Assembly: GCF_027533845.1 (NCBI RefSeq)
Contig: NZ_JAPZVN010000018.1
Coordinates: 1 to 64,000 of the forward strand
DNA from: Streptomyces sp. RPT161
GTDB lineage: Bacteria > Actinomycetota > Actinomycetes > Streptomycetales > Streptomycetaceae
Direction of reading: 5' to 3'
DNA length: 64,000 bases
Below are positions 26,689-35,047 of this stretch, in pieces. The number at the start of each line of letters is the position of its first letter. The stretch's first letter is position 1. A model generated the notes under the pieces. That model saw nothing but the letters and a program-made list of their open reading frames with translations, searched no databases and was not told the origin of the DNA. Both the position numbers and the translations under genes were made by a program.

Positions 26689-27516
26689 ATGAAGACCGAA
26701 TTAGGCGCTATGACGTTCGGCATCCACGCCATTGCCACCGACGAGGCCATCCACCCCGCCAAGCTCGGTCCGGCCGTGGAGGAGCGCGGGTTCGGGGCCC
26801 TCTTCCTGGCCGACCACAGCCACATTCCGGCTGACAGCGTGACCTCCTACCCGCTCGGCGGCGAGTTGCCCCGGCAGTACTACCGGACGCTCGACCCGTT
26901 CACAGCTCTCGGCATGGTTGCCGGAGTGACCGAGAACCTGCTGCTGGGAACCGGAGTCGCCCTGCTGGTCCAGCGTGACCCGATCCAGACCGCCAAAGAG
27001 GTCGCCTCCCTGGACTTCCTGTCCAACGGTCGGGTGATCTTCGGTATCGGCGCGGGCTGGAACCGCGAGGAAATGCGCAACCACGGGACCGAGCCACGTA
27101 CCCGAGGCCGGCTCCTGGACGAGCGGATGGCCGCGATCATCGAGATCTGGACCAAGGACCAGGCCGAATTCCACGGGAAACACGTCGACTTCAACCCGGT
27201 CTTCGCCTGGCCCAAGCCGGTGCAGCGACCGCACCCGCCGGTGTATGTGGGCGGCCAGAGCGCCAGGGCGATCGCCCGGGCCAAGCGGTTCGGCGGCTGG
27301 ATGCCCAGCGCCACGACCGACGCCGGCGAGGTGCTTGAGCAGATGGCGCTCATCGGCCGGGAGACACCGGTGATCGTCAACGCCGTCCCGCCGGAGCCGG
27401 ACATCGTCGCGGCCTACCGGGAGGCCGGTGCGGCGGGCATCACCTTCCATCTGCCCAACGTCCCGGAAGTCGAAGCGCTGCGCGTCCTGGATGAACTGGC
27501 CCGACTGATCGGCTGA
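26689..27516 (+). CDS. LLM-class F420-dependent oxidoreductase
   Basis: A 275-residue luciferase-like TIM-barrel protein. FGALFLADHSHIP is the early cofactor loop, LGTGVALLVQRDPIQTAKEVASLDFLSNGRVIFGIGAGW is the hallmark of the F420-dependent subgroup, and RPHPPVYVGGQSARAIARAKRFGGW binds the cofactor phosphate. The substrate is unknown; relatives reduce or oxidise xenobiotics and lipids using F420, a coenzyme abundant in actinomycetes. A perfect hairpin follows. It is divergent from a MarR regulator that probably controls it. Confidence 0.88.
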   Translation: MKTELGAMTFGIHAIATDEAIHPAKLGPAVEERGFGALFLADHSHIPADSVTSYPLGGELPRQYYRTLDPFTALGMVAGVTENLLLGTGVALLVQRDPIQTAKEVASLDFLSNGRVIFGIGAGWNREEMRNHGTEPRTRGRLLDERMAAIIEIWTKDQAEFHGKHVDFNPVFAWPKPVQRPHPPVYVGGQSARAIARAKRFGGWMPSATTDAGEVLEQMALIGRETPVIVNAVPPEPDIVAAYREAGAAGITFHLPNVPEVEALRVLDELARLIG

Positions 27517-27523
27517 GCCACAC

Positions 27524-27553
27524 GCGCGCAGACCTGTTCACAGGTCTGCGCGC
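27524..27553 (+). terminator. Terminator of the LLM oxidoreductase gene
   Basis: GCGCGCAGACCTG, loop TTCA, CAGGTCTGCGCGC: a perfect 13-bp stem starting eight bases after the stop. Confidence 0.9.
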
Positions 27554-27828
27554 TCACCCTCCCGCGTCTGAGCCAGCAACCGCTGAGGTGCCGCGCCCAT
27601 CGCGGGGGCCGGGGGTGAAGGCGGACTGCGCGTCGCTCGACATGGGCGACACAGGCGAGACGGGAGACACAAGCGACATGGGCGCCCCTCAGTCCCGTGT
27701 GCGACTTGGCCTCGCAGCCCCGCGCGCACCCGTGTGTCGCGATGTCGGCGCCTTCCGTGAGCTGACCCGGTGGGTCGACTTCACCCGCACGTGTGTCGCA
27801 CTAGAAATCGAACATGTGATGCAATCTT
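27554..27828. other. Non-coding stretch
   Basis: The sequence has a short run of GACA/GGCGA-like repeats near 27640-27685, read as GDTGETGDTSDMG on the plus strand, but no start or family support. The final 60 bases are AT-richer and probably hold a promoter for the next gene. Confidence 0.4.
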
Positions 27829-28089
27829 GTGGTGACGTCCTATGCCTTCCCTGACGATCTTCTGCAAGCTCAACGAGCCTGGTATGCCGCGTACCGGCAG
27901 CTCGCCGAGGCGAACAACCCTGCGCAGACCACGGTCCTGCGGCGCACGCTGCAACGACTTTCCGTGAAGATCAGCACGCACCCGTTCTGGGCCACCGTGC
28001 CCGACCGAGGGCCTGCCGCGCGGATGGCGCTGAAGGAGATGGCCTGGGGTGCTGGGCAGGAGGAGACGAGGTCGTGCGCTCGCTCCTGA
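27829..28089 (+). CDS. Small conserved Streptomyces protein of unknown function
   Basis: An 86-residue protein, all alpha in appearance: FPDDLLQAQRAWYAAYRQLA, TVLRRTLQRLSVKISTHPFW and ARMALKEMA. The pattern 'SFPDDLLxAQRxW' followed by 'LRRxLxxLSxRIxxHPxW' recurs in short Streptomyces proteins, commonly next to DUF6233 genes, as here. Two GTG codons at 27829 and 27832 could start it; no strong ribosome site is present, suggesting a leaderless message. Confidence 0.65.
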   Translation: MVTSYAFPDDLLQAQRAWYAAYRQLAEANNPAQTTVLRRTLQRLSVKISTHPFWATVPDRGPAARMALKEMAWGAGQEETRSCARS

Positions 28090-28119
28090 CTGGTACGGGG
28101 TGCGGGCGGGTGACCGGGA

Positions 28120-28467
28120 GTGAGTGACCTCCCCCCGGATCTGAACCGCCTCCAGGTGCTGCGGACCTACCTGCGGCTGCAGTTGGAAGCGGTCGACGCG
28201 CGGATCCGCGAGATCGAACGTGCCCCTGGTGCGGCCCGTGGGGTGGCGTCGGGGCACCCTGTACACGGCAAGGAGGCGGCGAACGAACTGAAGTGGTGGC
28301 GCTTCGCCCCTGACGGTGCTGGCAACGTCGGCGGCACGCTGCACCGTGGGGACTGTCGCCACGCTGTCGGCGGGGCCCTGCTCACTCTGACTCAGGCCAG
28401 GCTGATCCTCGAAGAGGGCGCCCGGCCCTGTCGGCAGTGCGGCCCGGAGGCCCGGCTTCAGGGGTAG
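28120..28467 (+). CDS. DUF6233-family protein
   Basis: A 115-residue protein opening with SDLPPDLNRLQVLRTYLRLQ, a helix LEAVDARIREIER, then a domain with GTLHRGDCRHAVGGALLTLTQARLILEEGARPCRQCGPEARL. The three C-terminal Cys and the HRGDC motif suggest a small metal-binding or disulfide-stabilised unit. The layout matches the Streptomyces-specific DUF6233 proteins of unknown function. The GTG at 28120 overlaps a GGGAG site, so translation may be coupled to the preceding small gene 30 bases upstream. Confidence 0.75.
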   Translation: MSDLPPDLNRLQVLRTYLRLQLEAVDARIREIERAPGAARGVASGHPVHGKEAANELKWWRFAPDGAGNVGGTLHRGDCRHAVGGALLTLTQARLILEEGARPCRQCGPEARLQG

Positions 28468-28519
28468 CGGACGACGGCCGCGTGTTTGACGTTCCGTGAC
28501 CGCCGGGGCTTTCTGTGTC

Positions 28520-28622
28520 GGGAGACGTCCGGTTGGGCGCCTCGATGGGCGGGGTGGTCGCGCAGACGATCGCGATCGAGCATCCCGGTCGCGTCCGGTC
28601 GCCGACGGGGACGTACTCAGGC
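28520..28622 (+). pseudogene. Alpha/beta-hydrolase nucleophile-elbow remnant
   Basis: The translation RLGASMGGVVAQTIAIEHPG, then RVRS, is the nucleophile elbow (GxSxGG) and following helix of an alpha/beta hydrolase. Nothing upstream or downstream continues the fold, so only about 30 codons remain. Confidence 0.6.
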
Positions 28623-28632
28623 GTGTGCGCAG

Positions 28633-28809
28633 TCAGTCACCGCGATGCTGCTCGACGATCGAGTCCGCGTCCACGGGATCGTCGGTACGAAGCGTCGTGG
28701 CGTATTGCTCGGTCAGTTTCAGCTGCATCTCGCGTGACTGGGCCTCCACCCATCGGCGGTTCTCCGGGCTCAGCTGTTCCAGGAATCCGGAAAGGTCCAT
28801 GTCGCTCAT
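28633..28809 (-). CDS. Small acidic protein of unknown function
   Basis: A 58-residue protein: MSDMDLSGFLEQLSPENRRW, then VEAQSREMQLKLTEQYATTL and an acidic end. It is predicted to be helical and soluble. ATG at 28809 follows AGGAGGCCAGCC, a strong ribosome site, which supports it being translated. No family recognised. It lies next to other small genes. Confidence 0.65.
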   Translation of the reverse strand: MSDMDLSGFLEQLSPENRRWVEAQSREMQLKLTEQYATTLRTDDPVDADSIVEQHRGD

Positions 28810-29010
28810 GGCTGGCCTCCTGTGGCTGGTGGACGAGGCGCGGAAGGCCTCATGAGGCAGCACCGGCGCCAAGCCTGGTCCAACGGGGGAGCGTAAGCCT
28901 GCGTTTGGGTGCACTTGAGCCGTATTGGTAGCAGATTTTGAGCCGGTTGTTCGCAAACCGAGATTGGATCAGGCGTTGCCGTAGAGGACGCGCGGCTCAT
29001 TCCCTCGCCA

Positions 29011-29024
29011 CTCCTTAAGGAGGT
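29011..29024 (+). promoter_or_regulatory. Palindromic Shine-Dalgarno (CTCCTTAAGGAG)
   Basis: The perfect palindrome CTCCTTAAGGAG contains the core of the AAGGAGGT ribosome site for the 21-codon ORF at 29030. A CTCC/GGAG stem with a TTAA loop could hide the site in the mRNA. Confidence 0.55.
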
Positions 29025-29029
29025 ACAAG

Positions 29030-29095
29030 ATGGTTCTTACCGGGCTGCTCGGAGCTGTCCTCGGGCTCGTCGGAGCGCTGCTCTCGATTCTGTGA
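29030..29095 (+). CDS. 21-residue hydrophobic peptide
   Basis: The frame reads MVLTGLLGAVLGLVGALLSI, then Leu and a TGA. It has the best ribosome site in the window, AAGGAGGT at 29017-29024, five bases before ATG. The peptide is a single Gly-spaced hydrophobic helix (GLLGAVLGLVGALL) with no charge. Size, composition and the sequestered ribosome site recall type I toxin peptides, phenol-soluble-modulin-like peptides or small membrane regulators; none can be assigned. A hairpin at 29205-29225 may end the transcript. Confidence 0.6.
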   Translation: MVLTGLLGAVLGLVGALLSIL

Positions 29096-29204
29096 CGCGT
29101 GACGACGGAACCTGTCGGTAACTCCGCCTGCTCCTTCTCCTGGTTCGGCTTCGTTCGATTCCGTACGGGAGAAGGCAGCTGGACAGTCTGGCGATCTTTG
29201 ACGG

Positions 29205-29225
29205 CGGCGGTACCGGTTACCGCCG
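29205..29225. terminator. Hairpin between small genes
   Basis: CGGCGGTA, loop CCGGT, TACCGCCG pairs perfectly over eight bases. No T-run follows on the plus strand, so a terminator role for the small peptide gene is only likely, not certain. Confidence 0.4.
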
Positions 29226-29279
29226 AAGGAATAGCGGGTCGGCGTGCGCCCGAGGAGGGCTGGGCGCAGGGTGGGGGGT

Positions 29280-29480
29280 ATGGAGGGTCCGCTGATCGTC
29301 GTGCATCCGCCTCGGGACGGCGAGCGTCTGCTGACGGTCCTCGGGGAGCCCGTCGGAATCGTTGATTCGCTGGGTGAGATCGAGTTGCTACTGCGCCGCG
29401 CGGGGCTGAGTCCCGCCGATGTCCTGGATGATCCGGATCTGATCGAGTGGCGCGGCGGCGGCCCCGAGGTTTGGGGCTAG
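29280..29480 (+). CDS. Small conserved Streptomyces protein
   Basis: A 66-residue protein: MEGPLIVVHPPRDGERLLTV, LGEPVGIVDSLGEIELLLRR, then AGLSPADVLDDPDLIEWRGG and a short end. The 'PLIVVHPP...' strand and 'DDPxLIxWRGGGPxVW' end recur in Streptomyces small proteins of unknown function. ATG at 29280 follows GGTGGGGGGT. Acidic and soluble. Confidence 0.75.
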   Translation: MEGPLIVVHPPRDGERLLTVLGEPVGIVDSLGEIELLLRRAGLSPADVLDDPDLIEWRGGGPEVWG

Positions 29481-29552
29481 ATCGGTGTCGCGGCGCGGCG
29501 GGGTGCGCGCGGGGAGCTTCTCGGAATATGTAGGTGCAAAACGGAAGGAATT

Positions 29553-29574
29553 GCACATATGTGCGGAATATTCC
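29553..29574. promoter_or_regulatory. Two abutting palindromes upstream of a small gene
   Basis: GCACATATGTGC and GGAATATTCC are each perfect palindromes and directly adjacent. They end 21 bases before the ATG at 29596 in an AT-rich island, where a promoter or operator is expected. Confidence 0.5.
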
Positions 29575-29595
29575 GTGGTCGGGTGGGAGAGCGCG

Positions 29596-29790
29596 ATGCC
29601 GAAGGCACCCAGGAAATCACGCAAGGCGGCCGAGAAGTCCGGGGAGAGCCTGTCTCGGGGCGCCGAGGAAACCGCGCAGGCGGGCGACAAGGACGTGGAG
29701 CACCGGGGGCACAGGGGCCGCGCGCAGCGCCCCACCGGAAGCGTCGATCCGTCGTCCTACACAGGGGTCAAACCGCCGTCCGACAAGTGA
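29596..29790 (+). CDS. Small, highly charged, disordered protein
   Basis: A 64-residue hydrophilic protein: MPKAPRKSRKAAEKSGESLS, then EETAQAGDKDVEHRGHRGRA and a Pro/Ser-rich end. Lys/Arg-rich at the N terminus and acidic in the middle, it is likely disordered and could bind nucleic acid. No family recognised. Upstream are two palindromes; no strong ribosome site is visible. Confidence 0.5.
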   Translation: MPKAPRKSRKAAEKSGESLSRGAEETAQAGDKDVEHRGHRGRAQRPTGSVDPSSYTGVKPPSDK

Positions 29791-29817
29791 GCGGGCTTAG
29801 CGACTCTGGGGTGAGTG

Positions 29818-29919
29818 ATGTTTCAGACGATTGCCGAGGTTCTGGGCTCCATCGGTCATGCGGTCGCGACGGCGGTGGCGGCACCGTTCCGTCTGGTCGC
29901 CAGGCTGTTCGGCGGCTGA
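29818..29919 (+). CDS. 33-residue LPFR-motif-like small protein
   Basis: The frame reads MFQTIAEVLGSIGHAVATAV, then AAPFRLVARLFGG. The 'PFRxVARLFGG' end and the preceding amphipathic helix match Streptomyces 'LPFR motif' small proteins, with Ala in place of Leu before PFR. Such peptides probably lie on or in the membrane; function unknown. GGTGAG precedes the ATG. Confidence 0.65.
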   Translation: MFQTIAEVLGSIGHAVATAVAAPFRLVARLFGG

Positions 29920-30183
29920 ATCCGCCCGCCGGGCCCAAGGTCCACGGTTGGGGTCTTTGTGTGCTCCCCGGGAGGAGCGCCGGGTGCGCCGTGTCGGTGC
30001 GCCCTGGGCCGTCCCACCGGGTTCTCCGCAGCTGCCGTCGGCGTGCCCGGCGGAAACCCCCGTCGACGTGGAACAGGACGCCGCCGTTGCGTTGGTGGGC
30101 ACTGCGAATGCCCACCGAAGCCACTTGAAAGGCCGTGGAGGTGTGAGGTCCCGCCGTCAGCCCGACGCCTCACCCCCGACGCC

Positions 30184-31800
30184 TCATCCCCGGCGCAGAA
30201 CGGATGCCAGGACCTTGGTGAGGGTTGTCGCGGGGTCGGCCGCGGCGGCCGTTGCTCGCCAGGCGACGAAGCTGTCGGGGCGAACTAGTACGGCGCCGTC
30301 CGGTGAAGTGCCGTGTGCCTGGGCCCAGTCGGTGTCCGGGTCCACGATCAGGTCGTGGCCGACCTGGTAGCACTCCAGAGGTAGCCCCAGCCGCTGGGCG
30401 ACCCGACGCCCCGCCTCGAACCACGTGTGGCCGTGGGTGCCGCTGAGCAGTACCAGGGACCGTTCGTACAGGTCGAGCGAGGACATCCGTACCCCGTCCC
30501 TGCGCAGCCAGAAGTGCGGTGCGCGGCTGCCAGGGGCGGCGGTCAGCTCCAACTGGTCTGGTACGACGGGCGCGTTGGGGTCGGTGCCGACGACGGCACC
30601 CCGGTTGTAGCGGTAGCCCAGGGCGGTGGGCAGGACGCCGCGCTGCGGGCCGGTGGTCGGCGCGGCGTCGTAACCCGGGTGCCGGTGCTCGGTGGAACGG
30701 GCGGAGGCGCGCTCGCTCGTCGCCTGTGCCACCGGCTGCCGCTCGGCGCCGTAGGTCTCCAGCAGGCCGGGCCCGGCCCAGCCGCCCAGTACCGCGGCGA
30801 GCTTCCAGGCCAGGTTGTGCGCGTCCTGGATCCCGGTGTTCGAGCCGAAAGCGCCGGTGGGTGACATCTCGTGCGCGGAGTCACCGGCCAGGAACACCCG
30901 CCCGGTGCCGTAGCTGCTGGCCACCCGCTCCGCGGCGTGCCAGGGTGCCTTGCCGGTGATCTCCACCTCCATCTCCGGTACGCCGGTGGCGCGCCGGATG
31001 TGTTCGGCGCACCGCTCGTCGGTGAAGCTCTCCAACTCCTCGCCGTGCTCGGGGTGCCACGGGATGTGGAACACCCACTGCTCCCGGTTGTCCACGGGCA
31101 GCAGCGTGCCGTCGGCCTCGGGATTGCGCAGATAGCAGGCGATGAATCGGCGGTCGCCCACCGCGTCCGCCAGCCGTTTGGCCTGGAACGTCACGCTGAC
31201 GTTGTGGAACAGGTCGCCGCGCCCGGTCTGACCGATGCCCAGCCGCTCCCGGACCGGGCTGCGCGGGCCGTCCGCGGCGATGAGGTACTGGGCGCGCACC
31301 GTGCGGCACTCGTCCGTGCCCCTGCGGCCGATGACGGCGGTCACCCCGTCCGCGTCCTGCTCGAAGGAGCGCAGTTCGGTGCCGTAGCGCAGGTCACCGC
31401 CCAACTCGCGGGCGCAGTCCAGCAGTACCGGCTCAAGGTCGTTCTGGCTGCACAGGCACCAACTGGTGGGGCTGAGGCGGGACAACCGGCCGCCCGGGTC
31501 GACCTCCTTGAACAGCCACTCCTGCTCGGTTCCGGTCAGCGTCTCGGCCTGGAGGATGCCGTGGTTGTCCGCCAGGACCGACGCCGCCACTTGGATGCGC
31601 GATTCCACCCCGGCGACCCGGAACAGTTCCATCGTGCGCACGTTGTTCCCGCGACCACGGGGGTGCCGGGAGGTTCCCGGGTGCTTCTCCACCAGCGTGT
31701 GCGGGACCCCCAGGCGCCCCAGGAAGAGGGAGGCGGACAGGCCCACCAGAGACCCGCCCGCGATCAGTACCGGCACCCGCTCGTCGATCTTCGCGTTCAT
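30184..31800 (-). CDS. whiE-ORFVIII: FAD-dependent aromatic hydroxylase (WhiE ORFVIII type)
   Basis: A 538-residue class A flavoprotein monooxygenase of the PheA/TfdB type. LIAGGSLVGLSASLFLGRLG is the FAD Rossmann motif, AADGPRSPVRERLG the DG motif, and FLAGDSAHEMSPTGAFGSN with HNLAWKLAAVLGG the GD motif and following helix; a thioredoxin-like C-terminal domain ends it. In whiE loci a divergent hydroxylase of this type oxidises the polyketide pigment late in sporulation. It diverges from ORFI across 372 bases, exactly that layout. Confidence 0.9.
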   Translation of the reverse strand: MNAKIDERVPVLIAGGSLVGLSASLFLGRLGVPHTLVEKHPGTSRHPRGRGNNVRTMELFRVAGVESRIQVAASVLADNHGILQAETLTGTEQEWLFKEVDPGGRLSRLSPTSWCLCSQNDLEPVLLDCARELGGDLRYGTELRSFEQDADGVTAVIGRRGTDECRTVRAQYLIAADGPRSPVRERLGIGQTGRGDLFHNVSVTFQAKRLADAVGDRRFIACYLRNPEADGTLLPVDNREQWVFHIPWHPEHGEELESFTDERCAEHIRRATGVPEMEVEITGKAPWHAAERVASSYGTGRVFLAGDSAHEMSPTGAFGSNTGIQDAHNLAWKLAAVLGGWAGPGLLETYGAERQPVAQATSERASARSTEHRHPGYDAAPTTGPQRGVLPTALGYRYNRGAVVGTDPNAPVVPDQLELTAAPGSRAPHFWLRRDGVRMSSLDLYERSLVLLSGTHGHTWFEAGRRVAQRLGLPLECYQVGHDLIVDPDTDWAQAHGTSPDGAVLVRPDSFVAWRATAAAADPATTLTKVLASVLRRG

Positions 31801-32172
31801 CCATGGCTCCAGGCGTTGCGCGGATTCCCGAGTGCGGACTCCCGGATGCGGGAGCGGCTTCGCGGGTCACAGTGGCCCGCGTCATCGATCCTTGCCCGGG
31901 TGGCGGTGTTCCGCCCGGCCAGGTCACCCGAACGGCCTACACACGTTGCGGCATCCGTGGTAGCCCATCACCATCGATTCACGGGCCTGCTTCCGGAAAT
32001 CCCGAAATAATTCCGGGGATTGGGTTCAGGTGGCGAAACTTTTTCGGAACGCCGCGGAAGGAACAATGCGTGCGGCCTGCCGGGAAGTTTATCCGGCCAC
32101 CGCCCGTCCGGCATCCAGTCCGGCCCGAGGCCCGTTGACGCCGAGTCCCCTGCCCGCGAAGGAGCGGTGAAG
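31801..32172. promoter_or_regulatory. Divergent whiE-type promoter region
   Basis: This region separates the hydroxylase from the pigment operon. At 31998-32021, AATCCC and GGGATT form an inverted repeat with a 12-base AT-rich spacer, and more T/A-rich sequence follows to 32060. In S. coelicolor the corresponding gap holds developmental promoters, one dependent on sigma-F; I cannot assign the sigma factor here. GAAGGAG at 32158-32164 is the ORFI ribosome site. Confidence 0.55.
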
Positions 32173-33306
32173 ATGACGGTGCTGTCCAAAGCCGAAGCGC
32201 CCCGATCCAAAGCCGGAGCACTTGAATTCATCCCCAGCGAATCCAAGCTGCGGGTCATTCTCGTGCTGCACATCAAGGACGGCGCCGAAAAGCGCTTCAT
32301 GGAGGTCTACAGGACCCTGCGCGATCAGGTGGCGGAGGTTCCGGGACACATCAGCGACCAGCTGTGCCAGTCGATCCAGAACCCCTCCGAGTGGATCATC
32401 ACCAGCGAATGGGAGGGCCCGGCCCCGTATTTCGCCTGGGTCAACAGCGCCGAGCACGTGCGCATGGTGGAGCCGATGCACGAGTGCGTGCACAACACCA
32501 GGTCGATGCGCTACGGCGTGGTCCGCGAGACCCGACCCGCTGCCGCCGCTCCCGTCCCGAGGGCGGAACGCCACACTGAGCGCCCGCCCGACGACGTGGT
32601 GCGGCACGCCGTCACGTTCACCGTCAAGCCCGGCAGTGAGCAGGCCGCCGCGCGGGTCCTGGCCTCGTACGCCTCCCCGGACCCGGAGGTCGACGCGATC
32701 ACGAGACTGCACCGCACCTCGCTGTTCATGCGGGGCAACCGCGTGGTGCGGGCGATCGAGGTGATCGGCGACCTCGGCGCCGCGCTGCGCCACGTGGCCG
32801 GCCAGCCGGGCGTCAGGGCGGCCGAGGAGGCGCTCAACCCGCATCTGGAAGAGGCCCGAGACCTGGACGACCCGAAGGCCGCGCGTGAGTTCTTCATGCG
32901 CGCCGCACTGCCCGCCGTGCACCACCTGACGGTCGGTGACGTCAACGCCCCCGGCGTGCGGCGGCGTGCGCTGAGCTACCCGGCCCGGCCCGGCTGCGGG
33001 GCGGCGGTGGCGCTGTTCCTGTCCCGGCAGGATCAACTGGCCGCGGCCCGGCATCCGTCGGCACTGGTGAGCAGCACGATCTACCAGCGCGGCGACATCG
33101 TCGTACGCGTGGTGGACCTGCGCTCGGCCAGTGAACCGGACCCCCGGGTGATCCTCGGCATCGAGGGAGTGCGCGCCCCCGCCGTCCTCAGCCGACTGGT
33201 CGACGTCGGCGCCGACGGCGATCTGGGCACCAGCGCGGGGATCAGCCGCTTCCTCGCCGACTGCGACATGGACCTGGTCACCGACCGCCGGGCCCAAGAG
33301 CCCTGA
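32173..33306 (+). CDS. whiE-ORFI: SchA/CurD-like protein (WhiE ORFI type)
   Basis: A 377-residue protein made of antibiotic-monooxygenase-like repeats. The first, [20 protein letters not shown], continues through [22 protein letters not shown]; later [20 protein letters not shown] and [12 protein letters not shown] are further SchA/CurD-type ferredoxin-like units. It is the invariable first gene of spore-pigment clusters; its role is unclear but needed for normal pigment. ATG at 32173 lies eight bases after GAAGGAG (GTG at 32167 is the alternative). Confidence 0.88.
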   Translation: MTVLSKAEAPRSKAGALEFIPSESKLRVILVLHIKDGAEKRFMEVYRTLRDQVAEVPGHISDQLCQSIQNPSEWIITSEWEGPAPYFAWVNSAEHVRMVEPMHECVHNTRSMRYGVVRETRPAAAAPVPRAERHTERPPDDVVRHAVTFTVKPGSEQAAARVLASYASPDPEVDAITRLHRTSLFMRGNRVVRAIEVIGDLGAALRHVAGQPGVRAAEEALNPHLEEARDLDDPKAAREFFMRAALPAVHHLTVGDVNAPGVRRRALSYPARPGCGAAVALFLSRQDQLAAARHPSALVSSTIYQRGDIVVRVVDLRSASEPDPRVILGIEGVRAPAVLSRLVDVGADGDLGTSAGISRFLADCDMDLVTDRRAQEP

Positions 33307-33368
33307 GGACGGCGGCAGTTCACGGAGACAGGCAACCGCCCGCCCGACGCGATGACCGGGAGAACACC

Positions 33369-33782
33369 ATGCCCACACAGACCGCACGCATCGTGCACAT
33401 CGACGAGACCAAGCCCAACCGGCGACGCGGTGGCGACCTGCGCACCCTGCTCACCCCCACCACGGTGGGCGCCACGAGCGGATTCATGGGGATGGCCATC
33501 ATCAGGCCGGGCGAGCGCATCGGGGAGCACTACCACCCGTACTCCGAGGAGTTCGTCTACGTCGTGCAGGGCCAGGTCGAGGTCGACCTGGACGGTGAGC
33601 CGCATCCGCTGGGCCCCGACCACGCACTGCTGATCCCGACCCACGTGCGGCACCGGTTCCGCAACGTGGGCGACACCGAGGTACGGATGGTCTTCCACCT
33701 CGGACCGCTCGCCCCCCGACCGGAGTTGGGGCACGTGGACACCGAGGAAGGGCCGCCCGAACCGGCGAAGGCGGTGTCGTGA
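33369..33782 (+). CDS. whiE-ORFII: Cupin protein (WhiE ORFII/CurC type)
   Basis: A 137-residue single-domain cupin. The first motif reads [21 protein letters not shown] with two His and one Glu metal ligand, and the second is [14 protein letters not shown] with the last His. These features suggest a metal-binding fold that helps steer or oxidise the aromatic polyketide. ATG at 33369 follows GGGAG. The TGA stop overlaps the KS-alpha start (TGATG), so the two are translationally coupled. Confidence 0.9.
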   Translation: MPTQTARIVHIDETKPNRRRGGDLRTLLTPTTVGATSGFMGMAIIRPGERIGEHYHPYSEEFVYVVQGQVEVDLDGEPHPLGPDHALLIPTHVRHRFRNVGDTEVRMVFHLGPLAPRPELGHVDTEEGPPEPAKAVS

Positions 33783-35047
33783 TGCGACGTGTGGCCGTCA
33801 CCGGCGTCGGCGTGGTCGCGCCCGGCGGAGTGGGGGTGCCCGCGTTCTGGGACATGCTCACCGCCGGACGCACCGCGACCCGGGGGATCACCCTGTTCGA
33901 CCCCGAGGGGTTCCGCTCCCGGATCGCCGCCGAGTGCGACTTCGACCCGATCCAGTGCGGCCTCGACGCCGACCAGGTCGAACGCGCCGACCGGTACGTA
34001 CAGTTCGCGCTGGTGGCCGTGGACGAGGCGGTGCGTGACGCCGGCCTCGACCTGGCGGCGGAGAACCCCTGGCGGATCGGGGTGTCGCTCGGCTCCGCGG
34101 TCGGCGGCACCACCCGGCTGGAAGCCGATTACGTGCGGGTCAGCGGCGCTGGCGAGCGCTGGGACGTGGACCACCAGCACGCCCGGCCGCATCTGCACCG
34201 TGCCTTCTCGCCCAGCGCGCTCGCCTCCGAGGTGGCGGAACGCACCGGCGCGCACGGTCCCGTGCAGACCGTGTCCACCGGCTGCACCTCGGGCCTGGAC
34301 GCGGTGGGGTACGCCTTCCACGCCATCGAGGAGGGCGACGCCGATGTCATCGTCGCCGGTGCCGCGGACTCGCCCATCTCGCCCATCACGGTGGCGTGTT
34401 TCGACGCGATCCGGGCCACGTCCCCCAACAACGACGACCCGGAACACGCCTCACGGCCGTTCGACGCGCGCCGGGACGGTTTCGTCATGGGCGAGGGCGG
34501 TGCGGTGCTGGTACTGGAGGAGGCGGAGCACGCACGGCGGCGTGGGGCGCGGATCTACTGCGAGATCGGCGGCTTCGCCACGTTCGGCAACGCCTACCAC
34601 ATGACCGGGCTGACCCGGGAAGGACTGGAGATGTCCCGGGCGATCGACAACGCACTGGACCATGCGCGCATCGACCGCTCCGACGTCGACTACGTCAACG
34701 CTCACGGCTCCGGCACCAAGCAGAACGACCGGCACGAGACGGCGGCGGTCAAAAGGTCGCTGGGTGAGCACGCCTATGCGACACCGATGAGTTCGATCAA
34801 GTCCATGGTGGGGCACTCGCTCGGCGCGATAGGCGCGATAGAGCTGGCCGCCTGCACCCTCGCCCTGGCAAACGGCGTCATACCGCCGACCGCCAACTAC
34901 GAGACGCCCGACCCCGAGTGCGACCTGGACTACGTGCCGCGCACCGCGCGCGCGGTACCGCTGCGCACCGTCCTGTCGGTCGGCAGTGGATTCGGTGGAT
35001 TCCAGTCCGCTGTCGTCCTCAACCGCAGGGAGAGGCGGACACGATGA
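33782..35047 (+). CDS. whiE-ORFIII: Type II PKS ketosynthase alpha (WhiE ORFIII type)
   Basis: A 421-residue KS-alpha. [19 protein letters not shown] contains the active-site Cys168, [13 protein letters not shown] the first catalytic His, and [19 protein letters not shown] the Lys and second His. With KS-beta it forms the heterodimer that builds the poly-beta-ketone on ACP. It starts by TGATG overlap with the cupin and ends with ATGA overlap with KS-beta, so the chain is tightly coupled. Chain length cannot be read directly, but whiE enzymes make a dodecaketide-type (C24) chain. Confidence 0.95.
   Translation: MRRVAVTGVGVVAPGGVGVPAFWDMLTAGRTATRGITLFDPEGFRSRIAAECDFDPIQCGLDADQVERADRYVQFALVAVDEAVRDAGLDLAAENPWRIGVSLGSAVGGTTRLEADYVRVSGAGERWDVDHQHARPHLHRAFSPSALASEVAERTGAHGPVQTVSTGCTSGLDAVGYAFHAIEEGDADVIVAGAADSPISPITVACFDAIRATSPNNDDPEHASRPFDARRDGFVMGEGGAVLVLEEAEHARRRGARIYCEIGGFATFGNAYHMTGLTREGLEMSRAIDNALDHARIDRSDVDYVNAHGSGTKQNDRHETAAVKRSLGEHAYATPMSSIKSMVGHSLGAIGAIELAACTLALANGVIPPTANYETPDPECDLDYVPRTARAVPLRTVLSVGSGFGGFQSAVVLNRRERRTR

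Noticed and set aside
27588-27854. A collagen-like GDT/GET repeat frame
   Set aside because: Low-complexity stretch without ribosome site or family; it overlaps a more plausible promoter.
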